From NCBI GenBank assembly GCA_900547755.1, contig URIC01000005.1:1-61639 (forward strand): 61,639 bases of DNA, in the 5' to 3' direction. A program made the position numbers and the translations under genes. Source of the stretch: an uncultured Bacteroidales bacterium (GTDB lineage: Bacteria > Bacteroidota > Bacteroidia > Bacteroidales > Muribaculaceae). Of the stretch, positions 24,125 to 33,116 are shown piece after piece (the stretch's first letter is position 1; the number at the start of each line of letters is the position of its first letter). The notes under the pieces are model-generated. The model worked only from the letters and a program-made list of their open reading frames with translations, searched no databases and was not told the DNA's origin.

Positions 24125-25012
24125 ATGAAGAAACTAATTATGAAGAAACTATTTTTTGCAGTTACCTTGGGTATTCTCGCCCTTACGGCTTGTAATAAGA
24201 ATGACCAGAAGGACACCGACACCACAGACGTGCAGATTGCAGCCCTCAACGAGCGCCTCAGCCTGGCACAGGACTCTAAAGACTCCCTTATTTTCCTTAT
24301 GAGCGATATATATTCCGGCATCGAAGAAATCAATGTCCAGGAGAATATGCTCTACAATCTGCGTGGCACCGAAAATGAAAGCCAGCGTGCGGAAATTATC
24401 GAGAACCTGACCCGTATCAAGAGTGAATTGGCCGACCGTCAGGCTAAACTCGACGCCCTCTCTCAGCAGTTCAATTCCGCCAACGACAAGAACAAGCAGC
24501 TCGTAAATCAGGTGAATCAGCTTAAGAAACTTGTAGCTGAGAAGGAAGCCTATATCTCTGACCTGCAGGCCAAGCTCAAGGACGCCAACTTTAAAATCGA
24601 ACAGCTTCGCGACACTGTCGTCACCACTCGCCGCCAGGTGACCGAAGTGACTGCCCAGAAGGCTCAGGCCGACAGCCTTGTCCAGGTCAAGTCCAGGGAG
24701 AACCAGCAGCTCGTGAACGACGCCAACCGGGTTTATTACTGCCTCGGCACCAAGAAGGAGCTGGAGAAGCACAATATCCTGAAGAAGAAGAAAATCATGC
24801 AGGGCGACTATGAGATGTCCTATTTCAAGGAAGCTGACAAGCGCACGCTTACCTCCATACCTTGCTACAACAAAAAAGTCGAGATACTCTCCGGTCAGCC
24901 TAAGGATTCTTACCGCATAGACCAGGCTGCCGACAAGACCAAGACAATAGTGATTACCAACCCGGCCCGTTTCTGGGGTACTACACAATTCCTGGTAATC
25001 AAGATTGGTTGA
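24125..25012 (+). CDS. coiled-coil lipoprotein, possibly Cbp1-like
   Basis: A 295-residue lipoprotein with lipobox ALTAC. Two in-frame ATGs lie inside a direct duplication of ATGAAGAAACTA, and the second (24140) may be the real start. Residues about 35-200 form a long coiled coil rich in Gln, Lys and Glu. A small globular C-terminal domain follows, containing RVYYCLGTKKELEK and ending NPARFWGTTQFLVI. This layout matches proteins annotated as Cbp1-family collagen-binding glycoproteins in Bacteroides. Several D-S/T-(hydrophobic) triplets (DSL, DTV, DSL) fit the Bacteroides O-glycosylation motif. Adhesin function is not established from sequence. Confidence 0.75.
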   Translation: MKKLIMKKLFFAVTLGILALTACNKNDQKDTDTTDVQIAALNERLSLAQDSKDSLIFLMSDIYSGIEEINVQENMLYNLRGTENESQRAEIIENLTRIKSELADRQAKLDALSQQFNSANDKNKQLVNQVNQLKKLVAEKEAYISDLQAKLKDANFKIEQLRDTVVTTRRQVTEVTAQKAQADSLVQVKSRENQQLVNDANRVYYCLGTKKELEKHNILKKKKIMQGDYEMSYFKEADKRTLTSIPCYNKKVEILSGQPKDSYRIDQAADKTKTIVITNPARFWGTTQFLVIKIG

Positions 25013-25094
25013 TGTGCTGACTCGGCAGCTTACTCCGAAGGCTGTAGAGACGGAGGTGTCTTTCCCGTATCGAAGTGACACATAAATATAGGAT

Positions 25095-26978
25095 ATGAAA
25101 AAAATATTGACCGTTACATTTCTTGCCGGTGTATGTCTGAGTGCATCGGCAGGAAATTTTGTTTCTGAAATTGACCCGCCTCATTGGTGGGCAGGTATGA
25201 AGAATCCCTCTTTGCAGCTGCAGGTTTATGGGCCCGGTATCAAAAATGCCGAGGTTAGTCTTGCCCCTTATCGGGGAGTGGACATAGACAGTGTGGCACG
25301 CCTGAATGGGAGCGACAACTATCTGTTTGTATACCTGAACGTTTCCGATGCCGCCAAACCCGGAACGCTGAGACTCACCTTCAGCGAGGGCAAGAAGAAG
25401 AGTTCCGTCAAGTATGAATTGCGCGAGCGCCGTGAGCAGCGTGGCGCGCAGGGCTTCGATGCGTCCGACGTGCTGTACATGGTCATGCCGGACCGATTTG
25501 CTGACGGAAATCCGAAGAATAATGCGGACCGAAGCCTGCGGTTCCCTGTGGGCGCTGACCGCTCGGACCTGAACGTGCGTCACGGGGGAGACCTGGAGGG
25601 CATAGCCCGGCATCTGGACTATATCGACTCCCTCGGTGTGACCGCTATCTGGTTTAACCCTGTGCTTGAAAACGATATGCCCGGCGGTTCATACCACGGC
25701 TATTCCACCACCGATTATTACCGGGTGGACCCCCGCTTCGGGAGCAATGCCGAGTATTCCGCGCTAATTGACTCTCTTCACTCACGGGGGCTCAAGACCG
25801 TGATGGATATGATTTTCAACCATTGTGGCTCCGAGCATATATGGAAGCGGGATGTGCCTGCCGAAGACTGGTTCAATTTCCCCGACGGATATGTGCAGAC
25901 CAATTACCGGCTCTCCGCCATTACCGATGAATACGCCTCCGACTACGACCGCAAGCTGGCTACAGACGGCTGGTTCGTGGAGTCTATGCCGGATTTGAAT
26001 CAGCGCAACCCTCACCTTATGAAGTACCTGGAGCAGAACTCCATCTGGTGGATAGAGGAGTCTCAGATTGACGGCATCCGCATGGATACTTACCCCTATG
26101 CCGACCGTGTCGCCATGGGGCGCTGGGTGGACGCTGTCCTCGCCGAGTATCCCGATTTCAATATCGTGGGCGAGTGTTGGTTCGCGGACCCTGCCGGCGA
26201 GATGTATTGGCAGAAAGGTTCCAGGCTCGCAACCCCCGATACCGATACCCGTCTGCCCGTAGTGATGGACTTCTCGCTGATGATGAAGTGCCGCGACCTG
26301 GCTCCTTTCCGCGAGGAAACCGACCCCTGGAATGGCCTGAACAAGATTTATGACCATCTGGCGCTGGACTATATCTATGCCGACCCCATGCAGTTGCTTC
26401 GTTTCCTGGACAATCACGACACGGAGAGAGTCATTCTCGAAACTCCCGAAACCTTGGACCAGTGGAAACAGGCTCAGACAATCCTGCTGACTGTGCCTGG
26501 AATACCCCAGGTGTATTACGGGACCGAGCTGCTTATGGCCGGCGACCGTAAACCCGGAGATGGAAATGTGCGCCGCGATATGCCCGGCGGCTTCCCCGGC
26601 GACACGGTGAATGCGTTCACAAAGGAGGGCCGCACACCTCTCCAGAATGAGGCTTACGACTTCCTGAGCGCCCTGCTTAAGTGGCGCAGAGGGAACAAGG
26701 CGATAGGTGAGGGACGGATGCTCCACTTCATGCCTACCAATGGTATTTACCTCTATAAACGCTATACCCCGGAGGGTGATGAGGCGGTGGTTATGCTCAA
26801 TGGCTGCGACAAGGAGTTGGATGTGGATATGAGCCGATATGAGGAGGCGTTTATTCCAGGTAAGGTTTACCGCGATATTCTCACCGGCGATACAGTGGTC
26901 CCGTTTGTAGCCGACCCGTCAAGGCGAACCATGCGCTTTACGCCCCGACAGACGTTGATTCTTGAACCGGTACAGTAA
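25095..26978 (+). CDS. periplasmic GH13 alpha-amylase / neopullulanase
   Basis: A 627-residue starch-oligosaccharide hydrolase. It has a signal peptide (about 1-19), an N-terminal Ig-like module as in cyclomaltodextrinases (about 20-110), the TIM barrel (about 123-510) and a C-terminal beta domain (about 530-627). The catalytic residues are the nucleophile Asp331 (GIRMDTYPY), acid/base Glu360 (VGECW) and Asp442 (FLDNHDTER). MDMIFNHCG is conserved region I. It resembles Bacteroides SusA-type neopullulanases but is not next to other Sus genes. The SPOR lipoprotein gene starts 1 bp after its stop, so they are co-transcribed. Confidence 0.92.
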   Translation: MKKILTVTFLAGVCLSASAGNFVSEIDPPHWWAGMKNPSLQLQVYGPGIKNAEVSLAPYRGVDIDSVARLNGSDNYLFVYLNVSDAAKPGTLRLTFSEGKKKSSVKYELRERREQRGAQGFDASDVLYMVMPDRFADGNPKNNADRSLRFPVGADRSDLNVRHGGDLEGIARHLDYIDSLGVTAIWFNPVLENDMPGGSYHGYSTTDYYRVDPRFGSNAEYSALIDSLHSRGLKTVMDMIFNHCGSEHIWKRDVPAEDWFNFPDGYVQTNYRLSAITDEYASDYDRKLATDGWFVESMPDLNQRNPHLMKYLEQNSIWWIEESQIDGIRMDTYPYADRVAMGRWVDAVLAEYPDFNIVGECWFADPAGEMYWQKGSRLATPDTDTRLPVVMDFSLMMKCRDLAPFREETDPWNGLNKIYDHLALDYIYADPMQLLRFLDNHDTERVILETPETLDQWKQAQTILLTVPGIPQVYYGTELLMAGDRKPGDGNVRRDMPGGFPGDTVNAFTKEGRTPLQNEAYDFLSALLKWRRGNKAIGEGRMLHFMPTNGIYLYKRYTPEGDEAVVMLNGCDKELDVDMSRYEEAFIPGKVYRDILTGDTVVPFVADPSRRTMRFTPRQTLILEPVQ

Positions 26979-26979
26979 T

Positions 26980-27519
26980 ATGAAGCGTAATTCATTGATT
27001 TTTTTCACTGCAATCTGCGGACTTCTGCTGTCAAGCGCGTGCAAACCCACGGAGAAAAACTATAAAGCCGCCTATGACAAGGCACAGGAAAAGGCCCGTC
27101 AGGGACTTGCGACAGAGGAGTATGAACAGATGCTGCTCAATTCCCTCCCGTCTTATGAACGGACCGCTACAGACAGCGTGCGGACTTTCGTCGAAGGTGT
27201 GGTGTGGCAATACACACCTCTTGCCGTGGATTCCGGCGCAAGGATTTCGCCTGCCCGTTATAATCTGGCTGTAGGCAAATACACGATGCTGACCAATGCC
27301 AAGGCTCATGCCGACAGACTGGCTGCTGACGGGTGGCGCGCCACAGTGTTTCGCAATGGAGAACCTGAATATTTTGTGGTGGTGAAGATTTCCGAAAGCC
27401 TCGACACGGTGGCCAAGGCGGCCCATGACTTTACGGCCCGCTATCCTGGCGGCACCGTCAAACTGCACGAACCTATGGCTATCACCCCTTTGGGCGGTGT
27501 GAGCCATTCCATATTCTGA
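26980..27519 (+). CDS. small lipoprotein with a SPOR domain
   Basis: A 179-residue lipoprotein; its signal ends LLSSAC. The start at 26980 is chosen over an ATG inside the amylase gene. Residues about 85-155 form a SPOR domain (YNLAVGKYTMLTNAKAHADRL then YFVVVKI), a fold that binds denuded peptidoglycan glycan strands at division sites. It is the last gene before a hairpin terminator. Confidence 0.85.
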   Translation: MKRNSLIFFTAICGLLLSSACKPTEKNYKAAYDKAQEKARQGLATEEYEQMLLNSLPSYERTATDSVRTFVEGVVWQYTPLAVDSGARISPARYNLAVGKYTMLTNAKAHADRLAADGWRATVFRNGEPEYFVVVKISESLDTVAKAAHDFTARYPGGTVKLHEPMAITPLGGVSHSIF

Positions 27520-27527
27520 TAGAGCGT

Positions 27528-27556
27528 CAGCCTATACCCTCAAAGGGTATAGGCTG
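27528..27556 (+). terminator. terminator shared by convergent SPOR and DUF4954 genes
   Basis: CAGCCTATACCC (27528-27539) and GGGTATAGGCTG (27545-27556) form a perfect 12-bp stem with loop TCAAA, then AATTTTG. The stop codon of the convergent gene (27540-27542) lies in the loop. Confidence 0.75.
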
Positions 27557-29321
27557 AATTTTGGGCGCTCAACGAAGCGAGGTATTCTTTACGGTCTTTG
27601 TCTACCAGCGCGTCCAGGCGGGCGGCAGCGTTTTCTGTGCGGGATATCACATCCTTCAGGTCGGGAGACAGAATCTGACTTATCCATTCGCGCTCCATGG
27701 CCGGGAATTGTTCGTATGCCTGGTCTATAATCCTGCGTATTTCTTCGAGTGTTTCTGCATGCAAAGCCTCTTCAATCACCGAGGCGGGGACTATCTGTCC
27801 GCCCAGGTCTTTCCATACCGTCGGTTCCTTATGCTTAGGCTCGGGCACCGTTTGCTCCTCTTTCAGCTTGCCATAAATATATTTGGCTATTCCGAGAGTG
27901 TAGAACTCTATGCCGCGTCCTATTGCACTTGCCTTGATAAACACCCCTTTATGGGTAACAAATCCGTTGGAGTCGGGAGTTTGGCCGGCCAACTCTTTGA
28001 GTACGCCGAGTCCGCGTATCATTTCGCCGACGGTAATCGGGTTCAGCACCTCGAAGTGTACATGGTCGTGCAGAGGTACCCGTCCCTTGATTCTGCGGTC
28101 CCGTTTGGGCCATTTCAGTTCGTCGCGCATAAGGCCGCAGCTTTTCAGCATCAGACCGGGAGCCACGAGTGTAGTGCCGTCCGGGCGCCCGAACAGGTAA
28201 GAGAAAGGGAAGTCCGAAGTATCCGGATGACTTTTGTGAGCGCCCATAAGCAGAGAGAACGCACCGATATGTCCGCCCCACATTATATAAGAATCTGAGG
28301 CTGTCTTCACGCCGCGTTGCATTATGCCCCAGTGCACCGGACCCAATTTGTATTTGTGGTTGGAGGAGTTTGTGCCTGAGCCGGCGTTGAAAAATGAATA
28401 CTCACCGCCTATCAGCAGCGATGACTTGTGCATGCTCACTGTATAGGGACCGGCCAGTATGGCGCAAGCCTCTCCATTCTCAAGCGAACAATTGGCAAAG
28501 AAAAGAGAGTCGTGGGCAGTGAAGCGTTTCAGCAGTTCCACACCCTGACCGACATAACAGCGTCGGAGCAGAGTGCCGGCATCCACATATCCATCTTCCA
28601 CAATGAAGTCTTCGGCGTCCACATCGTTGCCCACGAATGTGAGACTGTGGCCGGAGTGGGCATTGCTCAATATCGTGCCGTTCTTGAGGTATGAAGCTCC
28701 GAACACGCGCACGCCGGGGCCTATTTTAACGTCAAAGATAAAGCGTGTGTCAAGGATTTCAGCCCCCTTGCCGATTGTAGGGGTCTCGGACATATTCTGC
28801 CGCATCTCGTCGATAAGCGGTATGAAGGAGTCCTCGGTCCAGCGGGGATGGTGGGCCATAAGCGCGGCCATCTGTGCCGTGAGGCCGGGAAATATGCAGA
28901 CAGGACGCGAGCCGGTCTCGTCAAGAACGCTCACTGTCGTGCCGACTCCGAAGTCCGCTCCGGGCTCGGCGATTATGCGTCCTACATTCTCGATGCGCAC
29001 GTCATCGTCAATGACAAGACCCTCCAGACGCCCGGCCACACCGCTTATAAACACATGGTCACCGATAGCGCAATCCCGGATAACGGCGTTGTAGATACCT
29101 TCCTCACGTTCCGAGGCGCTATCGAGTATGCCTATTTTTACTGTCCCCGAGAAGCGGCAGAAACGTATTGACCGCAAGTCTGTCCCTTCCCGCACGCTCA
29201 CTTTGCTCCAGTCCGGGCAAAAGCAGTACTGGCTTGTCAGCAAGTCGATTTCAGCACGGGTGAGGGGTCTGTAAGGTTTCTTGGACTCAGTATCCTTCTC
29301 CTGTGATGTCAAGGTCGTCAT
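27540..29321 (-). CDS. DUF4954 family left-handed beta-helix protein
   Basis: With the ATG at 29321 the protein has 593 residues. A longer frame to 29450 lies wholly inside hflX and gives an unlikely basic extension. The chosen start overlaps the last 35 bp of hflX. The body contains hexapeptide-type repeats (IGKGAEI, IGPGVRVFGASYL, GNDVDAEDFIVEDG) like those of acyl- and nucleotidyltransferases, and then a helical C-terminal part. The family is common in Bacteroidetes and Spirochaetes but uncharacterised; sugar-nucleotide or acyl transfer is only a guess. The last six codons are encoded in a terminator stem. Confidence 0.82.
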   Translation of the reverse strand: MTTLTSQEKDTESKKPYRPLTRAEIDLLTSQYCFCPDWSKVSVREGTDLRSIRFCRFSGTVKIGILDSASEREEGIYNAVIRDCAIGDHVFISGVAGRLEGLVIDDDVRIENVGRIIAEPGADFGVGTTVSVLDETGSRPVCIFPGLTAQMAALMAHHPRWTEDSFIPLIDEMRQNMSETPTIGKGAEILDTRFIFDVKIGPGVRVFGASYLKNGTILSNAHSGHSLTFVGNDVDAEDFIVEDGYVDAGTLLRRCYVGQGVELLKRFTAHDSLFFANCSLENGEACAILAGPYTVSMHKSSLLIGGEYSFFNAGSGTNSSNHKYKLGPVHWGIMQRGVKTASDSYIMWGGHIGAFSLLMGAHKSHPDTSDFPFSYLFGRPDGTTLVAPGLMLKSCGLMRDELKWPKRDRRIKGRVPLHDHVHFEVLNPITVGEMIRGLGVLKELAGQTPDSNGFVTHKGVFIKASAIGRGIEFYTLGIAKYIYGKLKEEQTVPEPKHKEPTVWKDLGGQIVPASVIEEALHAETLEEIRRIIDQAYEQFPAMEREWISQILSPDLKDVISRTENAAARLDALVDKDRKEYLASLSAQNSAYTL

Positions 29322-30525
29322 ATTTCTGGTATAAAAAGTCATTGTAAGGGAATCTCTCGGCGTGTATCTCGCGTGCCTTCTCGTATAGCATCTGCTTGAG
29401 GGCATCGATGTTGATTTTCTTCTTGGCCGAAATGAAAACGCAGTTTCCACTTGTCTTGGCCATCCAGGTACGCTCGAACTCCTCTAAAGGAATATTCTCG
29501 CGGGTGCGCGGTGTGAGGTCATCCTCCTCTTTCGGAGTATATGAAAATGCGTCTATCTTGTTGAAGACCATAATCATAGGTTTCTCGCCGGCGTCGCATA
29601 CTTCTGTCAGAGTCTTGTTCACTACTTCTATCTGCTCCTCGAACTGCGGATGACTCACGTCCACCACATGCAGCAGCAGGTCTGCCTCGCGTACCTCGTC
29701 GAGGGTAGACTTGAAGCTGTCCACCAGGTGAGTGGGTAATTTGCGGATGAAACCTACCGTGTCGGTGAGAAGGAAAGGAAGGTTGTCGACTGTCACCTTC
29801 CGGACTGTCGTGTCAAGGGTGGCGAAGAGCTTGTTCTCGGCAAAGACTTCACTCTTGCTCAGCAGGTTCATGATTGTGGACTTGCCCACATTGGTATAAC
29901 CGACAAGGGCCACACGGGTCAGTTTGCCACGGTTCTTGCGTTGTATGGATTTCTGTCTGTCTATGTGGCGCAGTTCCTCCTTCAGACGCGATATTTTGTC
30001 AAGGATTATACGCCTGTCGGTCTCTATCTGTGTCTCGCCGGGACCACGCATGCCGATACCGCCTCGCTGACGTTCCAGGTGTGTCCACATACGGGTAAGG
30101 CGCGGCAGCAGGTATTGGTATTGTGCCAGCTCCACCTGGGTGCGGGCGGTGGCCGTCTGGGCGCGGTTGGCAAAAATGTCCAGGATGAGGCTCGTGCGGT
30201 CCAGAACTTTGATTTGAAGCTCCCTCTCTATGTTAGTCGCCTGTTTGGTGGAGAGGTCGTCGTCAAAAATTACGAGACCTATTTCGTTCTCCTCCACGTA
30301 TGCTTTGATTTCTTCCAGTTTGCCCTTGCCTACATAGGTGCGCGGGTTGGGATATTCGAGTTTCTGAAGGAATGTCTTGCAGGGTACGGCACCGGCCGTC
30401 TCTGCAAGAAAAGCAAGTTCGTCAAGATACTCTAATGTCTTTTGCTCATTCTGGTTGGAGGTTATAAGCCCCACGAGTACGGTGCGCTCGTTGGCCTCCT
30501 TGCTGATTATGTTGTCTTCAATCAT
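29287..30525 (-). CDS. hflX: ribosome-associated GTPase HflX
   Basis: A 412-residue GTPase that splits stalled or hibernating 70S ribosomes. The N-terminal HflX domain has YVGKGKLEEIKAYV and the glycine-rich RGGIGMRGPGETQIETDRR segment (about 150-175). The G domain carries GYTNVGKST (G1), DTVGF (G3) and NKID (G4). Length is normal. Its own consensus promoter lies upstream, and the DUF4954 gene overlaps its 3' end. Confidence 0.95.
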   Translation of the reverse strand: MIEDNIISKEANERTVLVGLITSNQNEQKTLEYLDELAFLAETAGAVPCKTFLQKLEYPNPRTYVGKGKLEEIKAYVEENEIGLVIFDDDLSTKQATNIERELQIKVLDRTSLILDIFANRAQTATARTQVELAQYQYLLPRLTRMWTHLERQRGGIGMRGPGETQIETDRRIILDKISRLKEELRHIDRQKSIQRKNRGKLTRVALVGYTNVGKSTIMNLLSKSEVFAENKLFATLDTTVRKVTVDNLPFLLTDTVGFIRKLPTHLVDSFKSTLDEVREADLLLHVVDVSHPQFEEQIEVVNKTLTEVCDAGEKPMIMVFNKIDAFSYTPKEEDDLTPRTRENIPLEEFERTWMAKTSGNCVFISAKKKINIDALKQMLYEKAREIHAERFPYNDFLYQKYDDLDITGEGY

Positions 30526-30545
30526 CGCTTCTCAGTTCTGTTCTG

Positions 30546-30576
30546 CAAATTTAGTGAAAAAGCTCCGTTTTTGCAA
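30546..30576 (-). promoter_or_regulatory. promoter of hflX
   Basis: On the minus strand TTG (30576-30574), 20 bp, TAAATTTG (30553-30546), about 20 bases before the ATG at 30525. Confidence 0.65.
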
Positions 30577-30612
30577 GTGGAGAAAACAGGGACTCTTGCA
30601 AATAAACCGAAA

Positions 30613-30640
30613 AACGGGTCCGATAGTTGTCGGACCCGTT
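30613..30640 (-). terminator. terminator after the OmpH-like gene
   Basis: AACGGGTCCGA (30613-30623) and TCGGACCCGTT (30630-30640) form an 11-bp stem with a 6-base loop. On the minus strand it is followed by TTTCGGTTTATTT. Confidence 0.75.
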
Positions 30641-30662
30641 GAAAATATCTGTAAACGGGATA

Positions 30663-31286
30663 TTATTTCTTCTTGTTGTATCGGGCGTTGAGTCCTTCCA
30701 ATATCTCGTCGGTTATATCCAGGTCGGGGGAAATGTAGAGTGTGGCGGCCTTCATGAAGATGGCGTCGTAGCCATGGGCCTTGTTGTACTCGTCAATGTA
30801 GTTCATTATTGAGTCGTTCACGATTTTCTGGGCCTCCATCATCTGGTTCTGCATATTCACCTGCATCTGTCCCAGTTCCTTCTCGGCCGCCTGCTGGCGT
30901 TTCTGCACATCGGCCATGGCTTTCTGATAGGCGGCCTCGTCCATGGAATTGCTTTGGGCTTGCTTCTGGTATTTGGCCATAAGGCTCTGGATGGCGGCCT
31001 CGCGCTGACGTGCCGTGTTGTCGTAATTGTTCTGCTGACGCATCATCTCCTCCTGATAGTCTTTGGCAAGGTTGTATCGGGCGAGCAAAGTGTCGGAGTC
31101 CACGTAGCGGTAGTTGGGCATTTCACCTTTGCGGTTGGCTACGGTCTGAGGCTTGGCTCCGGTTGTGGATTTCTTTGAGGTCTGTTCCTTCTTGTCTTTG
31201 TCGTCGCCCTCATTGCTGCAGGCTGAGAAAGTAACGCATGTGGCCATAAGCATCAAGGCACATACGGATGAGATAAATTTCTTCAT
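30663..31286 (-). CDS. OmpH/Skp-like coiled-coil lipoprotein
   Basis: A 207-residue lipoprotein (signal ending TFSAC) with a linker and then a long amphipathic helical region rich in Gln, Met and Lys (about 75-170). The strand at YRYVDSDTLLARYNLAKDY and the C-terminal GYDAIFMKAATLYISPDLDITDEILEGLN are the two ends of the OmpH/Skp chaperone fold. Skp proteins hold unfolded outer-membrane proteins in the periplasm; a lipid-anchored version is common in Bacteroidetes. The start overlaps the small membrane protein upstream by 4 bp. Confidence 0.85.
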   Translation of the reverse strand: MKKFISSVCALMLMATCVTFSACSNEGDDKDKKEQTSKKSTTGAKPQTVANRKGEMPNYRYVDSDTLLARYNLAKDYQEEMMRQQNNYDNTARQREAAIQSLMAKYQKQAQSNSMDEAAYQKAMADVQKRQQAAEKELGQMQVNMQNQMMEAQKIVNDSIMNYIDEYNKAHGYDAIFMKAATLYISPDLDITDEILEGLNARYNKKK

Positions 31287-31474
31287 ATTTTGGATTTGTT
31301 TTGTTCACTCTTGGTTCTCAGGGCGCGTCGCCGGGCCTCGACGTCGAAGCGGCAGGCATGTCCAATACGGAACCGCCCTCCCTTTTTCAGAAGCACGCGC
31401 ACACTGAGCAGAGCCATGGCTATGGCGCACAGAACGACAGCTGTCAATATAGTAATCAGCAACAGGTGTGTCAT
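31283..31474 (-). CDS. small single-pass membrane protein
   Basis: A 63-residue protein beginning MTHLLLITILTAVVLCAIAM, followed by LSVRVLLKKGGRF and a basic, Cys-containing tail. Small proteins with one N-terminal helix and a KKGGRF-like cytosolic motif are conserved across Bacteroidales. The stop overlaps the OmpH-like start by 4 bp, which supports real translation. The start is the first ATG after the -7 box. Function unknown. Confidence 0.65.
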   Translation of the reverse strand: MTHLLLITILTAVVLCAIAMALLSVRVLLKKGGRFRIGHACRFDVEARRRALRTKSEQNKSKI

Positions 31475-31500
31475 AGTCACGGGCTCTTGTTTATGAGTTG

Positions 31501-31508
31501 CAAAGTTA
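31501..31508 (-). promoter_or_regulatory. -7 element of the small membrane protein-OmpH operon
   Basis: TAACTTTG on the minus strand, 26 bases before the ATG at 31474. The -33 region lacks TTG. Confidence 0.45.
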
Positions 31509-31557
31509 GCAAAAAATCCCGACACACAGGGGCGTAGACGCTTTTTTTTGATAAAGT

Positions 31558-31588
31558 TTTGTGCCCTCGCCAAAAATGCTTATCTTTG
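31558..31588 (+). promoter_or_regulatory. promoter of the pepD-muramidase-pepD operon
   Basis: TTTG (31558-31561), exactly 19 bp, TATCTTTG (31581-31588). Full consensus; the leader is about 65 nt. Confidence 0.75.
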
Positions 31589-31658
31589 TCACTGCAACCT
31601 GAACAGCGGTTCAGAAACTGTAAATAGCCCCAAAATTTAATTTAAAACAACATAATTT

Positions 31659-33116
31659 ATGGAAGTAAAAGACCTTAAACCCGCATTGATTTGGCAATGC
31701 TTCGATGAAATCACCAAAGTACCCCGTCCTTCACGTCACGAGGAGCAAATCCGCAAGTTCCTGCTTGACTTCGCCGCCGCCCATAACCTGGCGGCAAAGA
31801 CCGATGCCGTAGGCAACGTGGTAATGACCAAGCCCGCTACCCCTGGATGCGAGAATGCTCCTACAGTTATCCTTCAGGCCCACATGGATATGGTGGCCGA
31901 GAAGAACAACGATGTGAAGCACGACTTCATGAAGGACCCCATCGACACATACATCGACGGTGACTGGGTAAAGGCCCGCGGCACCACTCTCGGCGCTGAC
32001 AACGGTATCGGTATGGCCGCATGTATGGCCGCTCTGATTGACAAGGACCTGGTTCACGGTCCCTTGGAGTGCCTCTTCACAGTCAACGAGGAAATCGGCC
32101 TGGAAGGCGCCATCAACCTGGGCGAAGGCATGATTACCGGCAAAATCCTCATCAACCTCGACAGCGAGGATGACGGCGAAATCTTCGTAGGTTGCGCCGG
32201 CGGTATCGACACCACAGCCATCTTCCACTACCGCCGCAGCGTAGCTCCCGAACATTTCCACTTCCTGAAAGTCAGCGTTTCCGGTCTGCTCGGCGGTCAT
32301 TCCGGCGGCGACATACATCAGGGCCGCGCCAATGCCAACAAACTCATAGCCCGCTTCCTCTGGGGCCTCTCTCAGGAGCACGAGGTTGCTGTGTGCGAGT
32401 TCAACGGCGGTAACTTACGCAACGCTATCCCGCGCGAGGCTTGCGCCGTATTCGGAATCCACGGCGAGGCCAAGCAGACAGTGGTAGACGCACTGGACGC
32501 TTTCGCACGCGAAATCCAAGGCGAGTTCGCCGGCATCGAGCCCTCTGTGAAGTTCGATATCGAGAGCATCGAGCGTCCCGCTTACTGCATTGACTCCGAC
32601 ACATCCCTGCGTCTCATCCGCGCCCTCTACAGCGCACCTCACGGCGTATACTCCATGAGCCGCGACCTCCCCGGCCTGGTAGAGACTTCCACAAACCTGG
32701 CTGCCGTGAAGATGGAAGAGGGCGACACCATCAAGGTGACTACCTCCCAGCGCAGCAGCGTGGAGAGCCGCAAGTTCGATATCGCTCACCAGGTAGAGGC
32801 TCACTTCCAGCTTGCAGGCGCCGAGGTAAGCCACTCCGACGGTTATCCCGGCTGGGCGCCTAACATGAAGAGCCCCATAATGAAGATTGCCGCAGAGGCT
32901 TACGAGGAGCTCTTTGACGTAAAACCCGCCATCAAGGCTATTCACGCCGGTCTGGAGTGCGGTCTTTTCCTTGAGACACATCCCGAACTCGACATGGTTT
33001 CCTTCGGTCCTACAATGACAGGTGTCCACTCTCCCGACGAGCAGCTGAACATCCCCACCGTAGAAAAGTTCTGGCGTCATCTTGAACTGACCTTGGCTAA
33101 GGTGGCCAAGTCATGA
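31659..33116 (+). CDS. pepD: aminoacyl-histidine dipeptidase PepD, first copy (M20 family)
   Basis: A 485-residue cytosolic metallodipeptidase for Xaa-His and other dipeptides. Zinc ligands and catalytic residues are visible: His75 and Asp77 (QAHMDMV), Asp114 (LGADNG), Glu144-Glu145 (NEEIG), the Asp in LDSEDDG, and the C-terminal His in GVHSPDE. The lid domain has GGHSGGDIHQGRANAN. It begins a three-gene operon, and its stop overlaps the muramidase start by 4 bp. A closely related copy follows two genes later. Confidence 0.93.
   Translation: MEVKDLKPALIWQCFDEITKVPRPSRHEEQIRKFLLDFAAAHNLAAKTDAVGNVVMTKPATPGCENAPTVILQAHMDMVAEKNNDVKHDFMKDPIDTYIDGDWVKARGTTLGADNGIGMAACMAALIDKDLVHGPLECLFTVNEEIGLEGAINLGEGMITGKILINLDSEDDGEIFVGCAGGIDTTAIFHYRRSVAPEHFHFLKVSVSGLLGGHSGGDIHQGRANANKLIARFLWGLSQEHEVAVCEFNGGNLRNAIPREACAVFGIHGEAKQTVVDALDAFAREIQGEFAGIEPSVKFDIESIERPAYCIDSDTSLRLIRALYSAPHGVYSMSRDLPGLVETSTNLAAVKMEEGDTIKVTTSQRSSVESRKFDIAHQVEAHFQLAGAEVSHSDGYPGWAPNMKSPIMKIAAEAYEELFDVKPAIKAIHAGLECGLFLETHPELDMVSFGPTMTGVHSPDEQLNIPTVEKFWRHLELTLAKVAKS

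Noticed and set aside
27540..29450. Longer version of the DUF4954 protein starting at 29450
   Set aside because: The extra residues lie wholly within hflX and are basic and low-complexity; the ATG at 29321 fits the family better.
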